NCBI GenBank assembly: GCA_013368325.1
Contig: JAACJK010000226.1
Span: 248,001-312,000 of the forward strand
Direction: 5' to 3'
DNA: 64,000 nt
DNA from: Ephemerocybe angulata
Taxonomy: Eukaryota > Basidiomycota > Agaricomycetes > Agaricales > Psathyrellaceae
Part shown: positions 36,068 through 47,941 of the stretch, piece by piece
Numbering within the stretch: position 1 is the stretch's first letter
How the letters are laid out: every line of letters begins with the position of its first letter
Made by a program: the position numbers and the translations under genes
Notes under the pieces: model-generated
What the model was told of the DNA's origin: nothing
Database searches by the model: none
The model's input: the letters and a program-made list of their open reading frames with translations, nothing else

Positions 36068-37545
36068 TGGCAGCCACTATCGCAGACCTCAGGAAGCTTT
36101 CTCGAATGAAGTTCTCGCCGAAGCAGGTCACCCTTCGCGAGTTACTAACAGGCCTGGAAAAGGGTACAGAGGTCTTCTCTTTGAAAAGATCTCACCAATT
36201 TCCTACCAATTTAGTGGTGAGTGACTAATATTCTAGCGGAAGGATATTCTTACTACGCCCTTTAAAGGTATGGGACAACGTTCAAAACGACTTTGTCGTG
36301 TGTACACACGCGTTCGTCGTGCGCTTTGCTTCTCCATTGGATTCGGGAAACTTCTGTCCCGACGGAGCACAACCGCCGGATGGGCTGCGCGAGCAGGCGA
36401 GGTGCGTTATCTGATTTCCGCTCTTTCATCTCAGTTCTCAGAAATTTTCATCTTTAGGAGACGCGAACCGAGCCTTATGTGCCAAGTATCCATATCTTTC
36501 GACTTGCGTGCAGAGCCTGATCTCCCCAATCGACTGGCGGTGAGTGGCCCTGTGCGATAATACCCCCCGTAAGGTACACTTACGATGAATAGTTTATTGA
36601 GGATTGGGGAAAAGGACCGGCCGGGTTTCCAACCGAAGGAAAGTCTCGGAACCCTTGGAATTCACCCGGATCGGTGGCAGCTAGTCAACGCTTCTCCGTC
36701 GCTTCAAACGTCTTCCAGAAGAGAACAGGGTACAACGTCAAAGATGATCGATACGAAGTTCCATACGAGGTCCATCCTTGGGTATCCCAGTTCACCGTCC
36801 CTCATAATCCTTCCTGGATTCCTAACCCGAACCTTGTTCGAGTGCTACACAAGCGCCGAAATAACATGTTGGAGCCCATCGAGAAGTCGTCTAACCCCAA
36901 GCTGGACCCAGGAGACGTGGTGTCGATGTCTTTCAAGGTCGCCTTCAGTGCTACGGGCTTGTTTTGGAACATGTCCTTCGTGCCGATCCAGCTCATACGA
37001 ATTGGTCAGATGAAAGAGTCTGAGCTTGATTCAGGAGAACATGCAGAAGATCATGCGAAACTATCCTTGCCTAGAGTCGGAGAAAGATTGCGTGCCTTCA
37101 TGCGTGAGTCGTGCCTCAAACAACAGACATGAGAAACTGCGGTCGCTAAACACAATACACAGCCGACAGAGATCAGGAACCCTCTCCAGTGATCCGTACG
37201 CAGGAGGTCGCGGATGAAGGACTTGAAGAAGATGACGAGAATCTCACTGATGCTGGAGGCTCAGCATCCGACGGCGGAACAGAAAGTGCTGAAGAAAACG
37301 TAAGAAGAAGCCTCACACCACTTTCTGACGCCGAAGATGCAGTTCATACGGAAGACGAGACAGACATTTATGAAGTGGCGGAGGATTCAGGGACTGAAAC
37401 ACAACTTCAATTTAAGACCGAGGTCGAAGAAGAAGGGGGGTCGCCGGAAAGGAATTCCGAGAAGCAAAGGGTGTATAACCGAGGATCCAAACGCCCGGCG
37501 ACTACCAAGAATACACGTTCTGTGAAGGCCAAGATCGGAGAATAG
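36068..37545 (+). CDS. Hypothetical protein, conserved-looking core and acidic tail
   Basis: From an ATG at 36068 the first exon reads MAATIADLRKLSRMKFSPKQ then VTLRELLTGLEKG. Next is an exon with VWDNVQNDFVVCTHAFVVRF, then an exon near 36460-36543 whose frame is uncertain: one frame reads CAKYPYLSTCVQSLISPIDW, but the canonical splice sites favour another. The large exon from 36590 has FIEDWGKGPAGFP, GYNVKDDRYEVPYEVHPWVS and LDPGDVVSMSFKVAFSATG. The C-terminus after 37163 is Glu/Asp-rich and ends with a basic KRPATTKNTRSVKAKIG (nuclear signal-like). The layout suggests a nuclear protein of a basidiomycete-specific family; I do not know its function. The register conflict near 36500 could mean a frameshift. 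Confidence 0.55.
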
Positions 37546-37948
37546 GGGGCTAGAGATTCGATCGCTACAAGTTCTCTCCATTGGGCCGAGGCCTTTGTTC
37601 CTCGTAATCTATCTTTTTCGAACTAACGATACTTCTGTGCATTTCTGGCACGATTGCAAGGAGACAACTCGAGTATGGAAGCCAGGAAAGGTAAGAACTG
37701 TCGCTGGTACTGGCCCATGGAAACACCGAAGCATCATCATTGGTGGCATTGGCGAGCTCCAGGTGGTGGCGGTCGAATCGTCCCTTTTTAGTTGTTCATG
37801 GGCCATGCCATATAAGAAGGAAGATACAAATTGTGGGTCGTCCAATTTCGACTATCGTACGTGGAAATGGATTCGGACCGCTCTTTAAGTCGGTTTGCAG
37901 GTAGGTTCCTTTAAAACAAGTGGTGATGCATTTACGATGATCCATTAG

Positions 37949-39036
37949 GCTCAGATGAGAAGCCTTTCCCCAACGACGTCCAAAATGTAGTGATGTCATA
38001 TCTCTCTCTCCGAGATTTGAAGGCCCTTTGTGAAGTGGATTCACTGGGCGAGGCCATCCGGGACCACCTCCATTCCCGTGTGGCCAGGATGCTGGCGTCG
38101 TTTGGGCTAGACGGTTCAAGCACACTCAAAGTCATGAAGGCTTCCAATACCGTGATATCCGGATCAGCCGCTCTAGAGATAGTGGTTCCTGGTGTCTGCA
38201 AGCCGAATGACTTGAACTTGTACTGTCCGACGGGGAAAAGCTCGGAGATGATCGATCACCTCCTCCACAATCACTATATTCCTGTAGGCGAGACACCGAG
38301 TGTCCACGAGGTGGCAGAGGGTTGCACAAACCACCACTACCCAGCACGCAACGGCGTACGACAACTATTTAGATTCTCACATACCACACACCCCTTCACC
38401 TTGACCTTGGTCGAATCTATATCCGATTCTCCTCTCCTCCCCATCCTATTCTTCCACAGCACCTACGTAATGAATTACTGCTCATCGACCGAGGTCGCCT
38501 GCTTGTATCCTGAGATGACCCATGATGGCAAAGGTGAGCATGAAGAGGTCTCACATATCTCAGAACTGAATCTATGATATTGTATAGGCTTGCATAACAG
38601 GTCTGAAGCATTCGACTTCCTCCACAAGAGAGAAACTTTACGTCGATGGGATGACTGTGGCATAGATCTCGTATGGAACTGCGAGTTATGGCACAGCGAA
38701 CACTATTCCAAACGAGCATCTCGTCGTCACCCAGGTGAATGCCAGAGGGTAGTGCGAAGCATTCACGATGATACGACGCTCCGTATACGATACGCCCATG
38801 GATCCTCACTACCATCCGACGAGCTAAGTGTGGAATGGCGACTGGGATTTTTTGATCTGAAGGCCAGAGGAGTCGAGCACCACGAGACGCAGGTATTGAC
38901 CCTTGGATCTGGACCACCTCGAAGGTACAGCGACAATAAGAGAAGCCATAGATGCCTAGACTGGAATACGTTCTGGGAGTTCACCAATATGAACACCAAG
39001 GTTGTGCAAGGAGCAAGGACTGATAGTTTTCCATGA
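37949..39036 (+). CDS. Nucleotidyltransferase-like family protein, member 3
   Basis: Exons 37949-38533 and 38588-39036 join in frame (intron 38534-38587). A first exon upstream of 37949 is expected, since an acceptor precedes the open frame and no ATG is suitable. The F-box-like N-terminus is KPFPNDVQNVVMSYLSLRDL. The core reads TVISGSAALEIVVPGVCKPN then DLNLYCP, with the second Asp replaced by Asn as in member 1. The C-terminal exon starts LHNRSEAFDF and contains WDDCGIDLVWNCELWH and WRLGFFDL. Its intron sits at exactly the same place as in member 1 (20076-21152), so the two share a recent ancestor. The gap 37546-37948 holds the putative first exon; no other gene is seen. Confidence 0.65.
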
Positions 39037-39182
39037 TTAAAAATGGAGAAAGCATCGGGGGGAGATAATAACAACTACGGAAAACAGAGGGCAGAGGTGA
39101 AGAATACGTATGGTCAAAAAATTTGCATGACAAGAAACGACGTTGAATCGCTGGGAATGTGAGGGTATTTTATCTACACCAG

Positions 39183-40775
39183 TCAAAGCTCCGAGAAAGG
39201 ATAGACGTTGACGAAAGCAAAATCTGGGATCGCTTTCGCTGCACGCACTTTCAGTTCCGCTTCCGAAAATCGAGGCTCTTCGTAGAATCGAATAGCAATA
39301 ATGCAAGGTGTATACCCCATTTTACGATTCTCAAGGAAACGCAGTTCCGATACCAAAGTATCTTCACTGCGGCGAATGTTCATCAACCTCAGTTGAATCA
39401 GGGATGGATGTCTGCGTCTCGGATGTCCCTGCGTTGATACTTCGACTGGATCTCCAAGATAGTACGAGGACACGTACGGACTATCGAGTTCAAGGACCTC
39501 GAGTGAGCTCAGCACGGGGAGGGAAAGGTCCACGACACCAGCATCTCCTACCATTCCTCGAATACTGAGATCACGAAGAACCTTTGATAAGGCCGAGACC
39601 TCGATGAATCGCCTGAGCCTCTCCAATTCCGCTTGTGATCCCACCGAGGCACCCACCACTTCTACGTCCAAAATTTCCAACGAGGGTGTCCTAAGAACGT
39701 CGAAGATGCCGAAATCTCCTTTCAGAAGAATGAACTTCCGAAGATTTGGAAGAGTTATGGGCGACCGGGGAAAAGGATCGAGGGGGCCTCGAGGACCGGT
39801 GAACAGTTTACTCCCGGCCAAGTTGATTGTTAGGTTCGTCAAAGACGTAGAACGAGGGAGGATGTGGAACAATTGGCACCCTTCCCAATCCAATGCAATT
39901 GAGAGCATCCTGATCCTTCCTAGGACATCATCCGGAATACCAATCATTGCATTTAAAGAATCTTCTCTCTCGTCAAATGCCATATCTCGTTTTGGAAGTC
40001 GAAGGTCGAATGAGGAGAAGTTGGGCAACAAACTGAAAACTGATGGTGTATTGCCGTCGTCGTCGTCCCATAGATGATCTTCGCTGTCGATGAACGAAAG
40101 CGAAAACGAATGGAGAGACACCCAAGCGGCTTGGACTTTGGTGGAAGCCAGTTCCGTGAAGATGGACCAGGACTTGAGGCATCCAATACTCGATGCTTGA
40201 AGGGAGAAGCGAGCTAATGGTGGGCCTTCCCTGATCAGCCTTTCGACCATCGGATGAGAGATCGTGCATCTCATCCCTTTGGAACAGTGGCAGGAGGTTC
40301 CGGATAGTCTGTACTCCAAGGTTTTCGGTGTACCTCCAGCTCGTGCGAACCACTCGACCATCTTCTCGTATTCCTCCTCATCGTGCATATGGTCTACTTC
40401 GTCGAAACCATGTTCAAAACATTCGCAGGACGATATTACCACCCCACTCCACAATGAACGAGCACCCAGAGAAGCCAAGCGCCATGCCCGACAAACAAGG
40501 GAGAACGATGTCAGGTCGCACCGTCCACGCCTGTCCAGCGGCATCTCCAAGGCCATCGAGAAGATTCTTCCAAGAAGCTCTGTTGGCATTCTCCTGATCG
40601 GAGAACAAACGGTTCGAATGAGAGACCGTATTCTCTCCAGGCCGGCAAGGTCTTCGTATACATCGTCGATATGGCGAGACACCGATGCGAGAGTCACTTT
40701 CAGCTCATGGAGCTCTTGTGGTCCGGGTAGATCGTTGTTCGAGAGGAATCGATCAAGAGCCTTGGCCTTCGACAT
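39183..40775 (-). CDS. F-box / leucine-rich protein, 530 residues
   Basis: A single uninterrupted frame from an ATG at 40775. The N-terminal coiled-coil-like stretch (LPGPQELHELKVTLASVSRH) is followed by the F-box: SPIRRMPTELLGRIFSMALE and SFSLVCRAWRLASLGARSLW (about residues 55-110). Downstream are Leu-rich lines such as LTNLTINLAGSKL, LPNLRKFILLKGD and LPVLSSLEVLELDS. A conserved CHCSKGMRCTISHPMVERLI segment and DHLWDDDD also occur in the gene at 57181-58929, so the two are paralogues. In the family the F-box binds Skp1 and the repeats bind the target of an SCF ubiquitin ligase. The substrate is unknown. The stop is at 39183. Confidence 0.85.
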   Translation of the reverse strand: MSKAKALDRFLSNNDLPGPQELHELKVTLASVSRHIDDVYEDLAGLERIRSLIRTVCSPIRRMPTELLGRIFSMALEMPLDRRGRCDLTSFSLVCRAWRLASLGARSLWSGVVISSCECFEHGFDEVDHMHDEEEYEKMVEWFARAGGTPKTLEYRLSGTSCHCSKGMRCTISHPMVERLIREGPPLARFSLQASSIGCLKSWSIFTELASTKVQAAWVSLHSFSLSFIDSEDHLWDDDDGNTPSVFSLLPNFSSFDLRLPKRDMAFDEREDSLNAMIGIPDDVLGRIRMLSIALDWEGCQLFHILPRSTSLTNLTINLAGSKLFTGPRGPLDPFPRSPITLPNLRKFILLKGDFGIFDVLRTPSLEILDVEVVGASVGSQAELERLRRFIEVSALSKVLRDLSIRGMVGDAGVVDLSLPVLSSLEVLELDSPYVSSYYLGDPVEVSTQGHPRRRHPSLIQLRLMNIRRSEDTLVSELRFLENRKMGYTPCIIAIRFYEEPRFSEAELKVRAAKAIPDFAFVNVYPFSEL

Positions 40776-41952
40776 CGCCTTCGACGTACGGGCGAATATA
40801 TGTTAAAATTGGGGAGGTGTACTAGAGGGCGAATATACGGGGTAGGGCAACAGAAAGGGGGAAATAGGGGAGAAAGCTAAGGACCGCAATCAACTGCTAT
40901 GCTGGGGTTTGAACGATTGTCACACTCGGCATATGCCGAGACCCACCCCGAAGTGAGCGGTATGTCCGGTGACCCACATCATTCCCAGCAATCGAAGTCG
41001 CCTCTGACCTACAAGGCCCACCACCACCATCTTCGCTACTTCCTAATCGCTTGAAACTCACGGAGGTCATCAGCACCACCTCCATAAATTCCGCTTCATT
41101 CAGGGGCCACAGCTCCCACAATTACCACATCCACAACTTCCGTGCTGAAAGACGCCCAGGGCTCTACTCACAGCGACGTCAAGGCAAAACCTTGTCACCA
41201 CCGACTTAGGTCCATTAGAATGGCATCCACCACTTTCGCGTCGAACTACGCTCACTGCACTACCACTATCTTCGCGTCGTTACGCGTCCAGCGCCCTGTT
41301 TTGGGTGCTCACCACATCCATCACATTCAGCAACGCCAACGACACTCCCAGCATCACCTGGCACCACCACCACCGTGTTGTTGCATAGAATGACGAGGTT
41401 CCGTCACTGTATCCGTCAGCATTTACTAAACCCATGACAATTCACGTCGATTGAAGCAGGGACTCAGTCCCTCGTATCTCAGTGTCGTAGCTGGGGTCCT
41501 CTTTGAACGGTGACATCACTTCCTCCCGTCCACCACCACCAACATCCCCCACATCTGTGCCCAGCGCTTCCATGGAGGACGAAGATGGACACCATCGCCG
41601 CCACAACTACTACATCTAGGCCCATCCGTTAACACCTTCGCGTCGTCGCATGCGGCAGGGCGCAGAGAAAGCATTGACACACGGACTAAGCCAGCAACGT
41701 CGGCCAAGGTCCCAAATGGCACGAAACCAGCCTCACGAATACCCTCCCGTCCCCTCTCATGCACCACCACCGCAACCAACTCAACCTTTACGCCCTCGAC
41801 GCCAAAAGCCAAACGACGACCTTCATCCGCGCTCCCCGTCCCACCCCCACCTTCCAAACTCGAACCCACATCACTACTGACACCCAAACCTTCCTCTGTA
41901 TTGAAGAAGAACCTCCAGAACCTCTGGGGTATACCTCAAGCTCTCTGTCATC
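40776..41952. other. Intergenic, no recognised gene
   Basis: Overlapping open frames of up to 123 codons occur on both strands (for example 41516-41887 minus), with Pro/His-rich or Gly/Val-rich composition that mirrors the base bias cac/gtg. I see no domain. The words ccaccacc and accacc recur, giving a low-complexity look. Confidence 0.4.
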
Positions 41953-43134
41953 GTGATCAAGATCGCGTTCACGGCCCAACAGAGCCTGCAACCCTCTCTG
42001 GACGGCAACCGCCCTCCGCTCCCCAAAGACGACCCCACGCCCAAACCGCGAAGATCTTCCATCCGACCCCAAGTCCCCCTAAGCCTAAACCCCGACCATC
42101 CGATTCCCCAGCAACATCAAACTCTTTCAAGCAACCGAAGCTCTTCTCAGGTCCGGATCCCAGCCCCCCAATACCATAACTCTACGCTGACTGATACTCC
42201 TATCTCAGGTCGAACCATGACTGCAGCCATTTCAGGCGCGAATTCTCTCCGGCCTCGTGCCGCCGCAGCTAAGCCGCCGAAGCCACCAACAAGCGTAGGG
42301 GTTTCCGCGCCCCTGAAAAGACCGATGTCCTCACACCGTCGGACACTGGCATCAGAGAGCAATAATGACTCTCCCTTGCCTCACCCCTGTGCGACGGCAA
42401 CATCATCGCGCATCCTGAACGAAGAGGCCGCTCACGCCCCTGTACTACCTGTGCCCCAGACTCCCCCGACATCCTTCAAAAGCTACCAGCTCCGACGCCT
42501 ACTACGCGACTATGAGAATTACATCAACACCATGCAGCCAAAAACGCTTTTATGGATGCTGGCTATCGGTATAGAGGCGGCACGATGAGTTTGTGACGGA
42601 GGAACGCAGAACCAGCACGACGTCTTTGAAGAGTAAGGCAAGGGAGACTACAGAAACGTCGCAATCACATCTGAGGTCTCGACGCATGGGAGCTTTGACT
42701 TAGAACGGCCGGGGTGGGGGGCGGCGTTGATGCAGCGGACAGCGAGCAACGGGACGGCGATCACTGCGACGAGCGTTCAGAGCAAAGTGACGAATCCGCA
42801 GAAAAGGGAAAGCGCGAGCGGGGCTGGCCTGGCGAGCGTGGGGATACTGCAGAGAGACAAACCGTTGAAGCGGGCGAAGGATACAGAGGAGGAGATCCGG
42901 GCGAGGGAGAGGGCGAGGAGGCTGCAGTACATTCAGACTGCGGAAGCTGTTCCTCCTTTCGCGCGATCCACCAAACCACCACCATTGTCGCCAACCTGCA
43001 CCTCGTTTTTAGGCCCAGCACCTGATCTCCTCAGCCCCCGACTTCAACACACCACCCTCCACGTCGTCTCGTCAAACAACGACAAGGATGTCAACAGCTT
43101 CCATCACCGCATCCTTACAGCCACGGTATTATGA
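41953..43134 (+). CDS. Possible Pro/Ala-rich basic protein or relic
   Basis: Two open segments: 41953-42588, with LRPRAAAAKPPKPPTSVG and FKSYQLRRLLRDYENYINTM, and 42727-43134, with SKVTNPQKRESASGAGLASV and EEIRARERARRLQYIQ. They could be exons of one gene with an intron near 42590-42726, but I could not prove a junction. There is no known domain. The stretches of Arg/Lys with Pro/Ala suggest a disordered nuclear protein if real. It may be a decayed gene. Confidence 0.3.
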
Positions 43135-44028
43135 ATAATGTACGCCGATCACGACTGCAGAGGAAGGAAGTACGAGCGAGGGATTGAATGCAAGCGGTGT
43201 GCATCAAGAGAGACTACTGAAGTGTAGCTTCGAGTCATGGGAGGGTGGGGCAGAGAACCTTGCGCTCATTATAGGTATGATTTTATTCATTCTTCCTTCT
43301 GTTGAATCGCCCCTTCGCTTCGAGGACAGCTTCGCGCTACCTCTTGCCCTTGCGACTTGATCACGAGTCGGTCGATTGGCACCTTTCCTTTGCTATGCTA
43401 TCATACTTTGGTGTACATTACCTTTTCAGATTACCCCAAATTCAACCAAACCTCTACTCTATCTACGGCCAGCATTTACCCTCATCATCCACGTCGTTGG
43501 GTGAACTTTATTTAACATTTCACCGTTCATCGACCCGCACCGCCCCAACGAAGCGCCGTGCACTAGTAAACCTCAAATCAATTCCTTTTGTACAGTTACA
43601 CTACACCCGGGGATAAAGGACAATCATCTGGAGGCGCTGACAACCAACCAAAGCTTTGAGAGGTGAGACCCTATCATACTTTCTCTGGCGAGTATTCACA
43701 AACCCCTCAGGTATAGTAAGTTTCTGAGCAATTCGTTACCCGAGGCCAAGGTTTCTGTGGGAAGACAAAAACCACCACCTTCACCATACAACCACACCCC
43801 AAACAAAAGGAACGTGAAGACGACAGATGCACCTAGACGAAAGGGAAGGCCGTAAAGTCGTGACGGGGAGGAATGCACGAAGGACGATGGCGCATCTCTT
43901 CGGATGTCGATATTGACACTGTCGATTATCTCTAGCAGACGGTATGAAGCCCCATCTTTTCGATGCCCATACTCATCGAGACCTTAGTCCAATCCAGTGG
44001 TGGGTGGTACAGGTACAACTATCACAGA
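43135..44028. other. Intergenic
   Basis: No gene recognised. Short frames (43302-43616 plus) show no features. It precedes the tandem repeat array. Confidence 0.35.
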
Positions 44029-44560
44029 AGTAACCCAACAAAAAATCTCGAACCTGAGGGTCTCATACTTGGAAAGCAGGACCGGCAACAGGCCTTCTTA
44101 TCAGGCGTGTCCACTCAAAGGTCAGACTCCAGCCTGACAAGGTCTTGGGCGATACGCCTCTGCAAAAGTAATCCAACACGAAATTGAGCCTGAGGTCACA
44201 TACTTGGAAAGCAGGACCGGCAACAGGCCTTCTTATCAGGCGTGTCCGACTCGAAGATCAGACTCCAGCCTGACAAGGTCCTTGGGGGTGGTACGCCCAC
44301 CGCAAAAGTAATCCAACACAAAATCGAGCCTGAGGGTCACATACTTGGAAAGTAGGACCGGCAACAGGCCTTCTTATCAGGCGTGTCTGACTCGAAGATC
44401 AGACTCCAGCCTGACAAGGTCCTTGGGGTGGTATGCCCATCCTAGAAGTAACCTAACCTGAGGGTTCCGCACCTGGTAAGCAGGACTCAACAAAGGCCTT
44501 CTTTTTAGGCATGTCTGACTCTAAGATCAGTCCCAGCAAGGTTAACGGGTTCAGATCACC
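44029..44560. repeat. Four-copy tandem repeat, 138-140-base unit
   Basis: Units start at the word agta at 44029, 44167, 44307 and 44447. Each contains gagcctgagggtcacatact (or variants), ggaccggcaacaggccttct, tatcaggcgtgtc, gatcagactccagcctgaca and aggtccttgg. Units 2 and 3 are nearly identical; unit 4 is diverged and shortened. There is no open frame throughout, so it is a non-coding minisatellite-like array. Confidence 0.92.
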
Positions 44561-45425
44561 CTGCGACCACAGGGAAGACTCTAGAAGGAAGAAATTCAAC
44601 AAGTGGGACTCGAGGATAGGTGAATACTCACGATGAAGACCATGACGAAAGGGCCACGAAGATCCTATGGTCATTAATCGAACCCTAGGAGCCTAGAAAG
44701 ATGGAAAATCCGGGGGAGGGAAGAGCAGGGAAGCGTGTCGAGGAAGAGGAGGTGGGGGAAAGGACCTCTATGGACGCGTCATCGGGAGCGTGGCCTTTTA
44801 ACCTGATACACGGCCAAACGTCGTTGTGGAGTCGGCAACGACACCCGACCCGAGATAGCCCGAGAACACTGTCGAAACAAGCGGGAAAGCCTTATTGCAT
44901 GGACCGCCTATTTCACATGCTATATGGTGATATGCAGGGAAAACATAGACCTGTGACTGTTCCCTCTATGGGGCGGATCGCCCTCTATCGAGGTCGTGCC
45001 TCATAGAGCGGCACTGGTCACGAGTCTAGGGAAAACATTCGAGAGGCATCCTATTGTCATCCTCTTCGAAACCGTGGGCTATTCCGCCCTCTCTGTGCTC
45101 TCATCCACCACTTTATTCCCCACCTACACCCTAACCTTGCCTGACTGGGGATATCCAGAGAGAATAACAGCTCAGGGACGAAGGGTCTCGAGGTCGGGAG
45201 TGTATGGCCTCCTATTTCTCACCCGACAAAACACAGACACCACAGACACGCGCAGGATTTCGGCCGGCAGGATGATCGAGATTTGAAACATATGATGCGA
45301 TCTGCTACATAGGATCTACTTAATGATGCTCATCCGAGTCATCCCCAGTTCCGTCCTACCGTCCTTAACCTTGAATCTTCTTTGTTCACCACGTCTCGTC
45401 CTGCTGCATTCAACCTCCCCAACCC
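44561..45425. other. Intergenic
   Basis: No recognisable gene. The last 100 bases before the ATG at 45426 are C/T-rich (ctctcatccacc, cctccccaaccc), as in fungal promoters of the downstream oxygenase gene. Confidence 0.35.
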
Positions 45426-47217
45426 ATGTCTTCAGTCCCAGATAAGCGGCCAATGGGATTAGACAGGGAAACAGACGATGTCAGCGTCGATCTATCGGTC
45501 GACGGTAGGTCCAATCCTCCGTTGTCGAAGGTGAGGTTCAAATCTTGTCGGCTTCATTCACCTCTCATACGGAGCTCCGATAGACACAGAAGAGGCATGC
45601 TCGAAAAAGAAGGACCAAGGCCTATCGCAGCGATTTGAAACGCAAGGAGACTCAACTCGAAACAGAGCGGTTAGCCAATGAACTCGCTCGAGAGGATGAA
45701 GCCAAAAAGAGGAAGAAAATGGACGAGGAACTGGCAGAGGACGAAGTGCGAGAGCAGATAGTAAGCAGACATTACTCGAACGTATCCGTATTCTTTATCT
45801 TACTCGCGAATCGCAGCTCAGAATGTTCACGGGCACGAAGGACGTCAAAATCCATCGTGTCCAGAAGAATGTCGACCTCCTCGAAAAATTCGAGGAACAG
45901 GAAAAGGCGAACGAGAGACCTCTCAAATACGCCGACCTCCCAGAAACGTTGAAAGCCAGGCTCACAGCGATATCTGAGCCTGGGCTGCATGTCGGTATCG
46001 ACGGGGACAAAATTGCCTTCATTGTCCGCATAAGGTAGATGAACCACTTTGAGCGTGCAGGTCATCGAAACTTCGTACTGACTACAGGCAGACCATGGCA
46101 TAATTTTCCGGACAGAGTTCTCGATAACATTCAGGAAAGATTGGTGGTCGTCATGGAGTATTCTCGCCATACTTTCGCTATCAAAGGCAACGGAGTACGA
46201 TCTTTTTACTTTCAACCCAAAGGCACCCATTCACCACTTTTGACAGAGCCAAAAAGCCAGTAGCCATGGCATTCGCAACGCTAAAAATGTATTCAGAGCA
46301 TTTGGAACGATGATCGCGATAGGGTGGCATGCTTCCATGGAAGCGGGCAAAACTCTGGTATCCTATGCCACTAACAAGACTCTGGCAGCAAAGGAAAGGT
46401 CAAGTGTCGAATCCCTGCAGGAGTATCCTCTAATTCTGACCTTCCTCGACCTTGATCTCCACAGACTAGAGGAGCTACTTCCCCAACTCCATGATGTAGC
46501 ATTGCTATATCGAGAAGGATTGTGTACCTTGTTTCCCGCTGCCTATACACGCATGGGGGACGAGGCGAGTATGTCAGTACATTCATCTTGGTTTCATGGC
46601 CCCATATCTGACCCATTCGTCTATAGCCGCGACATTGCCGAATGGTCGGATATCGCTTTCGACGGCACCAACGTCAAAAATCCCTTCGCCAATGCTCTCG
46701 TCGTGACGCACAACGATTTCTGCAATTTCCTTCACAGAGATCGGGATGAAATTGAAGTCGCATATGGCATGTGGTGGGCAGCGAATTTCGACGCTGAACT
46801 CAACACTTGGCTCTTCGATCCGGATGTAGATCATAAGGATATCGAAGGGGGCCAGTTTCTTTGGGGGGAATACGGTATCATGGTGGACTTTGAAAGGTAA
46901 GCTCGACTAAATTGGTGTCTGTGTGGTGGCATACGGCTAATTATCTGGTCCATCCTTCTTCCGTATCTCTCGAACGACCCCCAATCTTTTCCCGTCCCCA
47001 CTATCTTAGGGCATCCGGACTCGTCGATATTTTCTGGAGAGGGAAAAAGGATCGGCATTCGACGATGCGGAGCACCACCCCTCGCGGGATGGCGAGATTT
47101 GGCACATCAATTCAGATCACAGCCACCGGAGCGGCCGCCTTTAAACGCTTCTGGGAGACGGACGACTCGAAGCGTCGCTCGGTACTGACCACTATGGCAG
47201 ACCGACAGAAGTGCTAG
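45426..47217 (+). CDS. Tet/JBP-like 2OG-Fe(II) oxygenase
   Basis: From an ATG at 45426 the first exon (MSSVPDKRPMGLDRET..) joins in frame to a strongly basic exon, TQKRHARKRRTKAYRSDLKR, which looks like a bipartite nuclear signal, followed by a charged coiled coil (about 45640-45760). The C-terminal half (46310-47217) has the oxygenase residues in order: NDFCNFLHRDRDE (His-x-Asp iron ligands, about 46715-46755), AYGMWW, GGQFLWGEYGIMVDFE, then after an intron GLVDIFWRGKKDRHSTM (second iron His) and ARFGTSIQIT (Arg for 2-oxoglutarate). This pattern is that of the basidiomycete Tet/JBP-like family, often expanded and linked to KDZ transposons. These enzymes oxidise 5-methylcytosine or thymine in DNA. 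No KDZ transposase is seen here. Introns between 46022 and 46300 are not resolved. Confidence 0.72.
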
Positions 47218-47435
47218 CACAAGAGCACAAGGTTGCACTTCACACGCTCTCTTAAACAGAAGAAGATATACATGTCCTATAAGTAGCTTTCAATACCGGA
47301 GAGAAGAATACATCAATTCCATCCCAAGAGGAAGAAGGTCGCCTGAAACATGGCCTGCACGAAAGGAAATACACCAATACAAGCTTGTTCGCCAACCGGT
47401 TCAGGTGAGCTTCAAGCTAGAGTACCTGTAGGCTG

Positions 47436-47941
47436 TCATCGGCAGTCAACAAATATCCCGGACACACATAGTGATGTACTCGCACCATCTGCCAGTTTTC
47501 GAATCATACGTTCCCTAACGGTAAGATGCCCTTGTATGTCGGCGATCTCCTTGAATATCGTTTCAAGATGGCCGTCGGTTCTCAAAAGCGTCGCTGTATA
47601 CTCGTCTGTCTTCTTGGCCGATGTTCTGTATAGAGCTCTGGCCTCGAGTAAGTTGAGTAAGACCCTTGGATCGAAGTCAACTTTTTGGTCGCAGCTCAAC
47701 GCCTTGAGAGAAGTGGCGTAAGTCTCAAATATCTCCTTCTCCGTCTTCAGAGACCCAACGAGCAGGTCCGTCGTAGTCATGCGTATGGAGATGGCTTCAT
47801 CCACGATTACTTCGAGGCCTTTCAATGCGTCCAGCCGAATGATTGGAGCATTTAGTAGAATCTAGACGACCGCCTCTAAATATCACGGGCAACATTCGAA
47901 GAAAATTAGGAGTATACCTTTCCTTGGGTCGAGATCGGCAT
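47436..47941 (-). CDS. Small helical hypothetical protein
   Basis: Two exons (47918-47941 and 47436-47861; the intron has a gtatac donor and a cgtctag acceptor) give 149 residues from an ATG at 47941: MPISTQGK then ILLNAPIIRLDALKGLEVIV. The frame is divisible by three across the junction. It is rich in helix formers with no Trp (for example LKTEKEIFETYATSLKAL, HLETIFKEIADIQGHLTV). Two other small minus-strand genes of similar size and style follow at 48475 and 49605, suggesting a local cluster. No family is recognised. Confidence 0.5.

Noticed and set aside
45426..47217. KDZ transposon carrying the Tet-like gene
   Set aside because: No KDZ transposase motif or terminal repeat was seen within 20 kb.
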